From Aerococcus viridans (GTDB taxonomy: Bacteria > Bacillota > Bacilli > Lactobacillales > Aerococcaceae): DNA of 64,000 nucleotides. The stretch spans positions 1,550,001 through 1,614,000 of the forward strand of contig NZ_CP014164.1 of NCBI RefSeq assembly GCF_001543285.1, in the 5' to 3' direction. Under the pieces are notes generated by a model. The model saw only the letters and a program-made list of their open reading frames with translations. It was not told where the DNA came from and did no database searches. Within the stretch, counting starts at the first letter, position 1. Every line of letters begins with the position of its first letter. Below, piece after piece: positions 12,001 to 19,023 of the stretch. The translations under genes were made by a program, and so were the position numbers.

Positions 12001-12742
12001 GTATAGTATTGCCAGCAGTAGTCGTAAATGAAAATTCAAATCCTGTGATTAAATTAACCTCTTCATTATTGATTGCTTGTCGTTGGACTAGCTTTGTATT
12101 TTCTGTTTGAATTTGTTGGTCCAGGGTTATTGGTGTTTGTACTGATTTTTCATCTTGATCACCATTGTCATAATTAATGGAAAGTGTAGTATAAATATCT
12201 TCAGAAACTTGTTCTTTTTGATCTATTGGTAATAAAACTAAGTTATCAGCACTTTTATAGGGTGATGTATAAACGCTATACGGTAGTGAACCAGAATATG
12301 TAGCAATTCTACTTGCCTCATCATATTTCCAGCCTTTACTATTCTCTGCATCAAATTTTAAATTTTCTGGTACTTTTGTAGATATTACATAAGTTTCGAT
12401 AGTTGATTGACCGGTACCATTCCCAATACCCGTATCTTCATATGAGATTTCATAGCTTAATGCTACTTGCTGGGCAGGACCATCTTCATCATCAGCTGAG
12501 CCTTTTGTTTCGCTTGTTTTTGCTTGAGCAGTCACTTTAGGTTGACGACTAACAAAATTGTACTGACGATAATTTGTTGCCATGATAACTTGTGCATTTT
12601 GAACTACTTCAGCCTTTACAGAAACTTGTGCCCCATTTGGCATAAATCCGTTATCCTTTGTTTGTAGGTTAAGCGTAGTAGCATTTGCATAATCACTAGC
12701 AAGGTCACCTAGCTTATATTCAATAATCAGCTGATGAAGCAC
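3035..12742 (-). CDS. Giant LPXTG-anchored adhesin body with collagen-binding-like and Cna_B repeats (5' end frame-disrupted)
   Basis: Open frame of 3235 codons; the listed GTG start at 12742 is only where this frame opens. Order from N-terminus: about seven collagen-binding-type modules marked by repeated DWT/NWT...N motifs; a SpaA-like domain (LDMHFQKLDVDSGKPLEGVEF); one divergent and fifteen regular Cna_B repeats (W-D-D-x-x-NQDG-x-RP...LLANG...TN); an SdrD_B-like domain (GDYIWIDENKDGLQD); a Glu-Pro-Val repeat; LPATG; a membrane helix and a KRRKQ tail. Cna_B folds usually carry Lys-Asn isopeptide bonds, and the Lys and Asn positions are conserved. Sortase would anchor it to the wall. The signal peptide lies in another frame at 12810-13046, so export of an intact protein is doubtful. 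A divergent Mga-type regulator gene, also broken, adjoins. Confidence 0.85.
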   Translation of the reverse strand: MLHQLIIEYKLGDLASDYANATTLNLQTKDNGFMPNGAQVSVKAEVVQNAQVIMATNYRQYNFVSRQPKVTAQAKTSETKGSADDEDGPAQQVALSYEISYEDTGIGNGTGQSTIETYVISTKVPENLKFDAENSKGWKYDEASRIATYSGSLPYSVYTSPYKSADNLVLLPIDQKEQVSEDIYTTLSINYDNGDQDEKSVQTPITLDQQIQTENTKLVQRQAINNEEVNLITGFEFSFTTTAGNTIQVENGDELTLDPSELNAVLLKYTFQKPDTLDIQDGQTFTYALPEIAHGVTGSGKIEIEGVTVATFNAESNQLVLTFTEAVNDYDNVDMYVNISGEFNTEIFNEKEEITVEVPYQDDTSYTVIIRADKEDYEGTDKKTAGFQYILGDNGEKIEVQRNPTHIDWTVRVNDSMAEISQAKVIDDLGEYLSIEPNSFKIERIVRNFKNEEIGREEVEGLEATITGAGFELNIGDINDAYDITYTTAITRPGGGGVHTINNKARILLDGNENNVSDNFTGVWSKDLPIITKTGNFNAPDKIAWEVKYNYGRENLGIVNLTDILSQGSLIEDSVQIFEVDTDLDGNELSVKNIPVQLSKDLAGNTVFSNLDAEGKAYKIQFASDVPVGLNNVDIKNEVHDDLPQPNRAEATVQVNTIPSGGKVGNQGVDDEGNPYVDWTITMNSEKLNVPSINVKDVFSSDHLEFDTEDTDLYKLLQDDKEVTNFDITPYTHADGRTGFELNITEAGPHTYKFIYRTYYTELGMQQPELANNAELVFGDGQGTGIGETIHSGATLTGPKAGIKKSGKYVLNSDQSKQEIEWTITFNTSKIKLKNPIIKDLFESTNYSYISGSLQVKENDTNFTDYSLDMKAASGFELEINRAETNAVYTIIYRTTADDAGNKTQTNKATLEWQGGKETADASVNKRVAGSNKNGQVVINEDGTKQVNWTINFNTNKNILNNFKLTDTFTPTTSTVKDIQIKSGGKDVTGEFNVSTPSNGQFAISKDKLNAQSYQLTYSTTLSPTEEQQEVKNTAKIEYTGNTESRDKSIAKPTLNIDKKAVGITNGENDADKLITWELNANTDNEKYFVNLHNATIDDVIPEDQELVSGSFKIIRVKDNKDVTQDVTIDVSGNNQFKINLPDGPYQYKIIYQTKILMFPSVNKEKIDRYTNEATLTSRPENSDPITDKAAAHIDYFGGKAIVNTDKVGEQNEDTENIDWRLTVNPNKLPIHDAVISDQLDGLQTYVQDSIKLYDSKGNEVTDYTVNLAEDKRSFTINLGYINDSYTVTYATRLNPNLIGIYNVKNAVKLVGGQEQKQISESTVTTRTQQWFFGGGGSGRTLDMHFQKLDVDSGKPLEGVEFTLYRVKNDGSREKVTTFKTDENGSKELQSQRAGRYILEETTALPDYTKTEPIYLIYGYGEKGNITINIADSSWNPDKFKEQNTDGLIINNEKQKVDVQANKNWIGGANDHPTVYFELYRQVGNGDVEKVPGAALKELPNAVTSVTWEKMAAKDSQGNEYKFSVKEVDQNGQALNLENYEKAEDGLTVTNTAKPTDITVSKKWDDAENQDGIRPNKVQVQLIANGKNIGEPVTLNKDNWSYTFTGLPTHENGQPIDYSVVEVNPTDGYQPTVTKAENRKDLILTNSYQPEKTFVTVDKKWDDANNQDGKRPNEVVVQLLADGVAKGEPVKLSAENGWTYTWDNLPAKSAGKEIHYQVEEKSVADYETTIAEDGDRIIITNSRSPQVMNIPVSKVWNDANNQDGKRPEEVTIHLLANGTVVDSVKLSEENNWQHHFENKPVFNNGQEITYTLTEDTVLDYSTSIKEGVITNSYTPAETSVTVTKEWDDAENQDGIRPESIEVVLTANGKETEHTATLSQEGNWTATWSGLPLKESGKEITYSVKELSLPEGYETTVNDENHGNVIITNTYQPKETSLTVNKVWNDDDNRDGLRKDSVEVQLTDGNQNIGDPITLNKENDWTYTWNKLPVNAKGNPIAYEVVEINVPEGYQATTSDISNGEVTLTNNHEVATRDIAVNKVWDDSDNQDGLRPEDIEVQLTANGKDYGEPVTLNQDNNWTHQWTDLLVNESGESIVYEVKEIGSQDGYTQTVDNQGTEHISLINQHSPAVTTLSVNKVWEDGDNQDGLRPDAIEVQLLANNEPIGNIVPLSVENNWTYTWTDLAVNHAGEAITYEVVELNNIEGYQTDISEVKDGQITITNSHTPAVTEKTVTKKWDDSDNQDGIRPDIVSVNLLANDEIIEHVDLSAENDWTHQFTGLPVYDNGQEIVYSFTEEPVEHYETSIKDGVITNVYLPKETAITVSKEWDDVNNQDGLRPVDVQVALLANGKETGEIVTLNEANNWTATWDGLALNDKGQMIEYTVVETSEAKGYTSAVGELKDGQIVLTNTHTPAVKDVTVNKVWNDSNNQDGIRPDRVKVQLYANGEPQGTIVEIEQTNNWTYTWTNLPVNANGQEIDYTVTEEPVVGYDHVISEEANNQFTITNSHIPAVKEFKVNKEWDDFDNQDGLRPDNISVQLQANGENIGEAVTLSADNDWSYNWSNLPVFQSGQPVTYEVVETPVNGYVQTVEYLNGNAVVTNKHTPLVKDLSISKKWVDGDNQDGNRPDSIQVALLANGKATGQELTLSEATNWVGEWHNLPVNAAGVKVEYSVVEIDKADEYEVSLDKSNPSEFILTNSYEPAETSVSVNKVWDDANNQDGVRPDEVTINLLADGHVVDSTTLSEANNWQHEFTRLPLKDNGNDITYTFTENTVENYSTTISGKTVTNSYTPGKTSVTVTKSWNDSNNQDGNRPENIEVTLLADGQPTKQVATLDAKNDWTYTWDNLSLKNNGQNIEYSVVENNADEIYQVTVDDSNHGNIILTNNYTPAEKAITVNKVWDDADNKDGIRPEEVSVQLLANGEPQGKPVKVSADSDWRYTWTGLPVNQAGKSINYDIVEVDVAKGYEATISEAKDKIITVKNTHTPYKRVSVGDYIWIDENKDGLQDSTDIPLAGIVLTIEDEAGNPVTDVDGNLVGPQTTDGKGYYSFDNLPADKTYVVRIDREASAKALEGLEPTSEGVGNDKAIDSSTWTATSRHLVEDGDRDPTLDFGFVRKVEEPEEPVEPEKPVEPEVPVEPEEPVEPEVPVEPEEPVEPEVPVEPEEPEEIETPESPETPGKSESSKASNMPSKQSVSSETEESDSLPATGYESRAWIGLTIFVTGLGLFVSGFIKSKRRKQ
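3243..3410 (-). repeat. Glu-Pro-Val coding tandem repeat (wall-spanning region)
   Basis: The DNA repeats units of roughly 60 bases encoding EEPVEPEVPVEP blocks directly before the LPATG signal. Such Pro/Glu repeats usually span the peptidoglycan. High sequence identity between units suggests copy number could vary by recombination. Confidence 0.8.
3810..8095 (-). repeat. Fifteen tandem Cna_B repeats
   Basis: About 285 bases per unit. Each unit encodes V-x-K-x-W-x-D..NQDG.RP at its start and ITN(S/T) at its end. Units are divergent at DNA level, so this is an old protein-domain array rather than a recent duplication. Counted from the WDD..NQDG motifs in the translated frame; a sixteenth, divergent unit precedes them. 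Confidence 0.85.
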
Positions 12743-12809
12743 TACAGAGCACCTTCATTTGCATTCTGGAAATGTGATTCATTCTTCAGATGTCGTTTTC
12801 ACTTCTGTT

Positions 12810-13046
12810 TCATTCAATTGGCTTAGTTTCCTGACTACTTGATGAAACTTCCAAACTATCGTCCTCTAAAACATCTACCTCAGGTGTAAGATTACTCTCA
12901 ATATCTTCACTCACTTCTGAGCTTGTTTCTAGACTTGAATCTCCCTGACCATAGACAGATGCTAATGCTATTGCAGGTTCAATAAAAATGTTTGCCGTGA
13001 ACAACATGACGATAAATACTCTAAAATACTTTGCTATTTTACCCAT
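12810..13046 (-). pseudogene. Signal-peptide fragment of the giant adhesin
   Basis: ATG at 13046 follows a clear GGAGGG ribosome site; the frame upstream of it is ignored. The product begins MGKIAKYFRVFIVMLFTAN and continues with FIEPAIALASVYGQ, a classic signal peptide with cleavage near ALA-S, then a Ser/Glu-rich linker, and stops at 12810. Beyond the stop, the next frame reads NETEVKTTSEE, the third reads ESHFQNANEGAL, and then the long adhesin frame begins with LHQLIIEYKLGD. Three frame changes within about 75 bases (roughly 12742-12815) therefore separate the secretion signal from the adhesin body. Either the gene is dead or this stretch holds clustered assembly errors. Confidence 0.75.
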
Positions 13047-13229
13047 TTTAGTTCCCTCCATAAAACGCCCAATACCCAATAATAAGAAACACAATAAAAC
13101 GTCTTCATACTTACCGTGAACAAATATTATTCAATCTATGAAAATGCTATGAATATTTTTTCTAATTCGATATTTATCTGATACTGGAAGTATATCAAAT
13201 TTATCTTATATTGTATATCAAGGGAAATT

Positions 13230-13293
13230 TTTATATCCTTTTTTATCAAAATTATGTATAGATGATGCATATTTTGATAAAAAAGGATATAAA
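13230..13293. promoter_or_regulatory. 23-bp perfect inverted repeat in adhesin/Mga divergent promoter region
   Basis: Arms at 13230-13252 and 13271-13293 are perfect reverse complements (arm begins TTTATATCCTTTTTTATC), with an 18-base loop. This 372-base gene-free stretch (13047-13418) separates the adhesin fragment from the Mga-type pseudogene; the rest is AT-rich promoter-like sequence. The arms carry no flanking T-run in a position to end either transcript, so an operator or leader structure is more likely than a terminator. That choice is inference. Confidence 0.7.
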
Positions 13294-13418
13294 TGTAAAC
13301 AATATATGGATTTTATGGTGTATTATAATTTTATTGCTAATATTTCTAAATTGAAATTTGATATATTTCTCATTATAATGAGTTTTTAATTATGCTTATT
13401 TAATCTGGAGGGAATTAA

Positions 13419-14976
13419 GTGGAAATCTTTTTAAAATCTGTTGATTAAAGACGTTTAAAAATACTAGAGTATTTAGCTTTCAGCGATGACTGGGTACCCT
13501 TACCCCAACCAGCCACTAATCTAAACACCTCTATCAGAATCATAACCACTGATATTGCCTTTCTAAAGGATCATTATCCTGAATTAGGTATACAATCTAT
13601 GCATAAAGGTATTCAAATCAATTTGAAGTATAATTACTCTTTAGGCACGATTTATAGAGAAATACTACAAGACACTTTAGCTTTTCAAATTTTGCAAGAA
13701 ATCTTTTTTGATAAAGCATTAAATATTCAAGATTTAGCATATAAATTTCATGCAAGTATATCCTCTGTATATCGAACCATCGTTGAATTAAATCAATATT
13801 TTAAGGCTTTCAATGTGATCATCTAAACCAATACTTCGATTCTTACGGATGTCGCATTGAGTCAAATCCATGTCGTCTAATTGGTGATGAACGTTATATT
13901 CGTATTTTATATCGAACATATTTAAAGAGATAGGTTCACCAGTTGATTGGTCTTTTAAGACTTTAGATGAAAAAGACGTTGACGATGCTTTAAAGTTATT
14001 ACTAAATGTAATTGAACAATTGGCAGGGGATTATTTTAGTAACTTTGATTTTGCCCATTTCTGGACAATTAAATTAATTATATGTGTAAATCTTATTCGC
14101 TATCTAAATGGACATATGGTTAAAAAATGTAAAGAACATAATCATTTTGTCACTTTACTAAGTCAAGTTTTATATTTAGTACCTACTTCCAATATATTTA
14201 AATCTATTGGTATTCAAAATATTACACCTAAGTTAATGTATCAATTACTATACCCTTACTACAAAAAGAACTTTGCTTTTAGTTGGGGAGATTTAGTTAA
14301 AGTTAGAAGCCACGAAGAATATATCGATCAAGCATTGACTCATTTAGAAGAGTTTTTACAATCATTGGCAACTACTATTTATATTGGTATAGATATTCAA
14401 AAGCTTTTAGTAATGAGCTATGGGACAATCTATTTAGAAGATGATGATCCCAATGCTCATTATATTTTAAATAATACCAACAATTCATTTGCTTTGATGT
14501 TAAAGAGTAATTATCCTAGTTTATATAAAAAGTTTTATCAGGCCATCAAGCATTTTAGAGAATTATTAAAAGTTTCCGCTGATGATAATAAAATTCATTT
14601 TATTATTTATACCTTGATGACTCATTGGAATAATTTATTTATTGATATTCATACAAAACATCAACAGTTATCAGTCTTGATTTTAAGTGAGGCCCATTTT
14701 TCACATGCCAAAGCGATTCAGGAGGTATTAGCTGCAAAGATAAACTTTAATGTTATATTTGAAACTTATAATCAACGGGAATTATCAATTGATACATTAC
14801 AAAATATAAAACACGATATAATTGTATCAACTTTTACGTTTCCTGATGAGGTTGACAAACCAACTATTATAATTGATCAATATCCAAATAATCTTGATAT
14901 TTCGAGAGTACTTCGCCTAGTTGAACAAATGATAGACAAAAAAGTTTTAGAATTCCAAGAAAAATTAAACATTTAA
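13419..14976 (+). pseudogene. Broken Mga/AtxA-family virulence regulator
   Basis: GTG at 13419 (ribosome site GGAGG) opens VEIFLKSVD, followed at once by TAA at 13446-13448. The same frame then continues RRLKILEYLAFSDDW and an HTH-rich stretch to a stop at 13826. A second frame reads LNQYFDSYGCRIESNPCRL then IGDERYIRILYRTYLKR, stopping at 13933. A third frame carries GSPVDWSFKTLDEK and runs to 14976. The order is that of an Mga protein: two HTH domains, PRD-like middle, and a C-terminal EIIB-like domain (LSVLILSEAHFSHAKAI). One nonsense codon and two frame changes disable it. LNQYF occurs twice at the first junction (about 13790 and 13823), suggesting a small duplication or a join between paralogues. 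It lies divergent to the adhesin, like mga and its target surface-protein genes. Confidence 0.8.
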
Positions 14977-14979
14977 ATT

Positions 14980-15029
14980 AATAAGCACAGAAGCTTCAGG
15001 AATCCATTCCATTAGCTTCTGTGCTTATT
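14980..15029. terminator. Bidirectional terminator
   Basis: A 16-bp perfect stem (AATAAGCACAGAAGCT and its complement) with an 18-base loop lies between the converging Mga pseudogene and fakA. Confidence 0.9.
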
Positions 15030-15049
15030 TGTGTTCTAATATAGAGTTC

Positions 15050-16732
15050 TTATTCTACCGATGCTAAGAAGTGGTAAACTGGTTGACCACCGTCTACAAT
15101 TTCAACTTCAATATCTTCGTTGGCTTCTTCGACAGCTTCAGCAATCAATTCAGCTGTTGCTTGGTCAGTTTCTTCACCAAAGATTAACGTCACTAATTCT
15201 TTGTCTTCATCAATCATTTGATTAATCATGTTGATGGTTTCTTTGACTAAGTCAGCATCTTCAGAAACGATTTTGCCGTCTATGATGCCCATAAAGTGAT
15301 CTTTATGGATTTCTAAGCCGTCAACTGTTGTATCACGAACAGCTACTGTGACTTGACCACTATTTACGTTGGCCATTTCAGCAACCATTGCTGCTTTATT
15401 GTCTTCTAATGTCCCATCAGGATTGTAACCTAACATAGCTGTTAAACCTTGAGAGATATATTTAGTTTCAACGACGGCAGCTGGAATTTCTGAAACTTCA
15501 ACAGCTTGGTTAGCAGCCATAATGATATTCTTATTATTTGGTAAGATGATCACATTATCTGCATTCGCTTTATTGATAGCATCTAAGATGTCATTTGTTG
15601 ATGGGTTCATCGTTTGACCACCAGAGATGATTGATTTAACGCCCAAATCTTTAAATAGGTTTTCAATTCCTTCACCGGCTGCAACAGCGATAATCGCTAA
15701 ATTCGTACGCTCAACTGCTGGCGCTGATTCTGTTTGGGTTGATCCTTTGCCATCTAAGATATCGTCATGTTGTAGACGCATGTTATCTACTTTAATTTTC
15801 ACTAATGAACCAAATTTTTGGCCATAGTTCATGACTTCACCAGGTGTTTCTGTATGTACATGAACTTTTACAATCTCATCATCGGATACAACCAATAATG
15901 AGTCACCAATACCATCTAAATGGTTACGGAATGTATCATAATCAAATTCATCAGTAACGGTTTCACCTTCACCAATTTTGACCATGATTTCAGTACAGTA
16001 ACCAAATTGAATATCTTCTGATGCTACTGAATGAGATGTATTAAAGAAGTTTTCTTGGTGAGCTAGTTCTGTGACATTCGCTTTGTTTGGATCAGCTGAT
16101 TTAACTGGAATAGATTCACCTGTTAATGATTCTAAGAAGCCATGATAGATATATACTAATCCTTGACCACCTGAATCGACAACACCTACTTCTTTTAACA
16201 CGGGTAGTAAGTTAGGTGTGTTTTCTAGTGATGTTTGTGCTTCTTCTAGTACAGCTGTCATCACTTCAATGATGTCATCTGTTTGTTCAGCTTTTTGCAT
16301 ACCTGCTGCTGCTGAATCACGTGCTACTGTTAAAATAGTACCTTCTACGGGTTTCATAACAGCTTTTACAGCTGTATCAATACCGCGTTGGAAAGCATTT
16401 GCTAAATCTTGGGCTTCAATGGTTGTTTTACCTTCGATTACTTTAGCGAAACCACGGAATAATTGGGATAAGATAACGCCTGAGTTACCGCGTGCCCCCA
16501 TCAATAATCCCTTAGCTAAATCTTCTCCAACCTCACCAACGGTATCGGAATGTTGTTTAATTACTCGTTCGATACCTGATGTGTATGTTAAATTCATATT
16601 TGTTCCGGTATCACCGTCTGGCACCGGGAAAACATTTAATGAATTCACGTATTCAGCATTCTCTGAAAGTCGGTTACCCCCAACTTCAAGCATAGATATG
16701 AACGCTTCAACGTCTAATACTGTTCTTTTCAC
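15050..16732 (-). CDS. fakA: Fatty acid kinase catalytic subunit FakA (DhaL/DegV, YloV family)
   Basis: 560 residues, full family length. It phosphorylates fatty acids held by FakB proteins, feeding PlsX/PlsY phospholipid synthesis. The N-terminal DhaL domain has the Mg-ATP motif VFPVPDGDTGTNMN and the GARGNSGVILSQLFRG loop. The C-terminal part is the DegV-like FakB-contact domain. The start is GTG at 16732, eight bases after AAGGAGG. It lies 26 bases behind the asp23-type gene and is almost certainly co-transcribed with it, the normal yloU-yloV order. No FakB gene is in the window. Confidence 0.93.
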   Translation of the reverse strand: MKRTVLDVEAFISMLEVGGNRLSENAEYVNSLNVFPVPDGDTGTNMNLTYTSGIERVIKQHSDTVGEVGEDLAKGLLMGARGNSGVILSQLFRGFAKVIEGKTTIEAQDLANAFQRGIDTAVKAVMKPVEGTILTVARDSAAAGMQKAEQTDDIIEVMTAVLEEAQTSLENTPNLLPVLKEVGVVDSGGQGLVYIYHGFLESLTGESIPVKSADPNKANVTELAHQENFFNTSHSVASEDIQFGYCTEIMVKIGEGETVTDEFDYDTFRNHLDGIGDSLLVVSDDEIVKVHVHTETPGEVMNYGQKFGSLVKIKVDNMRLQHDDILDGKGSTQTESAPAVERTNLAIIAVAAGEGIENLFKDLGVKSIISGGQTMNPSTNDILDAINKANADNVIILPNNKNIIMAANQAVEVSEIPAAVVETKYISQGLTAMLGYNPDGTLEDNKAAMVAEMANVNSGQVTVAVRDTTVDGLEIHKDHFMGIIDGKIVSEDADLVKETINMINQMIDEDKELVTLIFGEETDQATAELIAEAVEEANEDIEVEIVDGGQPVYHFLASVE

Positions 16733-16758
16733 CTAAAAATCCTCCTTGATTACCGCAA

Positions 16759-17124
16759 CTAGTCTTCAATCACACGGACGCCTTGTACGTACACATTCAC
16801 TACGTTTGCAGCAATACCTAATTGACGACCTAATTCGTATTTCACAGAACTTTGTACATTGCGACAAATTTCAGAAATTTTCGTACCGTAGTTGACGATA
16901 ATGTATACATCCACTACTACTAAATCGTTGTTATCTACTGAAACAAGTACCCCTTTGGTATAGTTTTCTTGTTTAAGAATTTCTTGGATACCATCACGGA
17001 TTTGATGCTTGCTTGCCATACCAACGACACCGTAGTTTTGTGTTGTTGCCATACCTACGACTGTTGCGATAGATTCATTTGTAATATCAATTTCACCGAA
17101 GTCTGTTTGCATTTTTAATGCCAT
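16759..17124 (-). CDS. Asp23/Gls24 family envelope stress protein (YloU-like)
   Basis: 121 residues. Begins MALKMQTDFGEIDITNESIA and has the conserved GVVGMASKH and VDVYIIVNYGTKISEICRNVQ segments of the Asp23 fold. Family members are alkaline- or cell-wall-stress associated; this short single-domain form is the one always paired with FakA in Firmicutes. Ribosome site AAAGGAGG. A gene-free stretch of about 220 bases upstream holds its promoter and the end of rpmB transcription. Exact molecular role not established for this member. Confidence 0.9.
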   Translation of the reverse strand: MALKMQTDFGEIDITNESIATVVGMATTQNYGVVGMASKHQIRDGIQEILKQENYTKGVLVSVDNNDLVVVDVYIIVNYGTKISEICRNVQSSVKYELGRQLGIAANVVNVYVQGVRVIED

Positions 17125-17280
17125 AAAAAATGTCCTCCTTTTGAAGGGTTGTCTTGCTAGATTAATCTAAAACTTTATCGTTCTAAACAAATATAACTTC
17201 ATTTATAACACTCATTTTACCACATACTAGGTTATTATACCTAAATATTTCACAAGTCGCAAACCCCTATAAAAGGCACA

Positions 17281-17321
17281 AAAAAAGCCGTGGTCTTCCC
17301 TCACTGGAAAACTACGACCTT
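17281..17321 (-). terminator. Terminator after rpmB
   Basis: Imperfect stem (GTAGTTTTCC...GGAAGACCAC on the minus strand) followed by a run of seven T, at the end of rpmB. Confidence 0.65.
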
Positions 17322-17344
17322 ATTTGGTATTAATCATAAATGGA

Positions 17345-17536
17345 TTAAGCGCGGGTAACTAAACCAGCTTTGATTGCGCGTGCAGAAACCCATACACGCT
17401 TTTTGTTACCATTTTCGTCGATGATACGAACTTTTTGTAAGTTTGCTTTAAATGTACGTTTTGTAGCATTCAATGCGTGTGAGCGGTTGTTACCTGAAGT
17501 CGTTTTACGTCCTGTGTAATAACATTCTTTAGCCAT
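17345..17536 (-). CDS. rpmB: 50S ribosomal protein L28
   Basis: 63 residues. Begins [20 protein letters not shown] and has the typical [13 protein letters not shown] core. The ATG at 17536 is preferred over the one two codons upstream because the GAGGAGG ribosome site is then about nine bases away. No Cys pairs of the zinc-binding L28 type are present, only the single Cys near the N-terminus. It is convergent or divergent with nothing here; read alone between thiN and the asp23-fakA pair as in many Firmicutes. Confidence 0.95.
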   Translation of the reverse strand: MAKECYYTGRKTTSGNNRSHALNATKRTFKANLQKVRIIDENGNKKRVWVSARAIKAGLVTRA

Positions 17537-17632
17537 TGTCATAATCCTCCTCTACAAATTTTCATACCATAACATATTACTATACTTAACGTCATAAATC
17601 AAACTTATTTATGATAAAAATGATGATTAGAC

Positions 17633-18304
17633 TTAATCTCGGGCTTGAATAGCGAGGATAAGACCATTACTAAAGGCAATTTTCATGGTATTTTGACCTG
17701 GTAGAAACTCATTTGAAATTAAAGCTAGTGGCGTTGACATTTGATAGTTATCTAATGGGTAGACCACATTTTTAAGGGTTAAATCTGTGATTGGGGTCAT
17801 AGCCACAAATGACAGGTATTTCATCTCTTTTAGGCGGTCAACTTGATGTTGCCCTGGTCTTAAGAATGAAACAGCATTGTTTTCTTCAACTAAGTGAACA
17901 CGATCAATCATCGACGCAAACCGTTCTTGATAGATGAGCCATAAGTTAGATAATAAATGGTCTACCCTACCCCCTAGCATACCAAATAGATGGTATCTTG
18001 CGTTCGGGTATAAGTCAGCGACTGATCCCAAGGCGTGTTCTGTGTCGGTTTCATCTTTCATGGGTTCTAGCTTTTCGATTGATGCTGCCTTTTTGGCTAC
18101 TTGTTGATAGACCTTATCCTCGATTGAATCAAAGTCTCCTACAGCCAAATCAATTGGAAAATTCATGTCTAAGAGTTGTTTGGCGCCTAAATCGACACCT
18201 ACAAAGGCTGTTTCTGAATCGTTGTGGGCGACTTTCTGCCGCTCGACATAGCCTTTAAAGAATTCGGGGTCAAAGGGGCCTGATCCGATGAGATAAACTT
18301 GCAT
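17633..18304 (-). CDS. thiN: Thiamine diphosphokinase
   Basis: 223 residues. Makes thiamine diphosphate from thiamine and ATP. Motifs of the Thi80 family: GVDLGAKQLLD, DLAVGDFDSIED, EPMKDETDTEHAL and GMLGGRVDHLLSNL, covering the nucleotide and thiamine sites. A GGAAG ribosome site precedes ATG at 18304. Gene order rsgA-rpe-thiN is conserved in Firmicutes. The window also holds a ThiT-like thiamine transporter at 34885, so the cell probably salvages thiamine. No TPP riboswitch was seen before either gene. Confidence 0.93.
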   Translation of the reverse strand: MQVYLIGSGPFDPEFFKGYVERQKVAHNDSETAFVGVDLGAKQLLDMNFPIDLAVGDFDSIEDKVYQQVAKKAASIEKLEPMKDETDTEHALGSVADLYPNARYHLFGMLGGRVDHLLSNLWLIYQERFASMIDRVHLVEENNAVSFLRPGQHQVDRLKEMKYLSFVAMTPITDLTLKNVVYPLDNYQMSTPLALISNEFLPGQNTMKIAFSNGLILAIQARD

Positions 18305-18357
18305 GTATCCACTTCCTTCTAGTGACTAACAGTTAAAAAAAATTCAAGTCCTAAAGT

Positions 18358-19008
18358 TTACTTAATGGCCATTTTTAATGCATCAATTGGTTGTTTCACG
18401 TCGTCTTTATTGAATATGTATGAACCTGCTACAAAGGCGTCTGCGCCGTTTTCTGCACAGATTCTAGCAGTCTCAGCGTTGATGCCACCGTCTACTTCGA
18501 TTAAGAATGTTGCGTCATTTTCCGCCCTAAAGGCACTTAATTCAGCTATCTTATTAACAGTTGATTCAATAAATGATTGGCCGCCGAATCCAGGGTTTAC
18601 GGTCATGACTAAAATCATGTCGACGTCTTTTAGGATCGGTGCAATGGCTGATACGGGCGTCGCTGGATTAATGGCCACACCAGCTTTCATACCGTGTTTG
18701 TGAATGGTTTGGATTAAGCCGTGTAAGTGGCTAGTCGCCTCGTAATGCACCGTAAAGTAGTCTGCCCCGGCATTGGCGAAGGTTTCCACGTGGGCTTCTG
18801 GGTTAGCTACCATTAAATGGCAGTCTAAGGTCATCTTGGTGTTTGGACGCAAGGCTTCAACAACGCCAGCGCCAAAAGTTAGATTTGGCACAAAATGGCC
18901 GTCCATGACATCAATGTGAACCCAGTCAGCGCCAGCTTTTTCGATTCGATTTACTTCGTCAATAAATTTACCAAAATTTGCAGATAAAATAGATGGTGCA
19001 ATATACAT
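18358..19008 (-). CDS. rpe: Ribulose-phosphate 3-epimerase
   Basis: 216 residues, TIM barrel of the pentose phosphate pathway. Diagnostic motifs: IAPSILSANFGKF, DWVHIDVMDGHFVPNLTFG, MTVNPGFGGQSF, EVDGGIN. The second ATG (19008) is chosen; the TAGGA ribosome site directly abuts the first ATG, leaving no spacer. Sits between rsgA and thiN with short gaps, in one operon. Confidence 0.95.
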   Translation of the reverse strand: MYIAPSILSANFGKFIDEVNRIEKAGADWVHIDVMDGHFVPNLTFGAGVVEALRPNTKMTLDCHLMVANPEAHVETFANAGADYFTVHYEATSHLHGLIQTIHKHGMKAGVAINPATPVSAIAPILKDVDMILVMTVNPGFGGQSFIESTVNKIAELSAFRAENDATFLIEVDGGINAETARICAENGADAFVAGSYIFNKDDVKQPIDALKMAIK

Positions 19009-19023
19009 GTACATTCCTACTTT

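Noticed and set aside
16218..16736. 172-codon plus-strand open frame opposite fakA
   Set aside because: Antisense shadow with no ribosome site and no family features.
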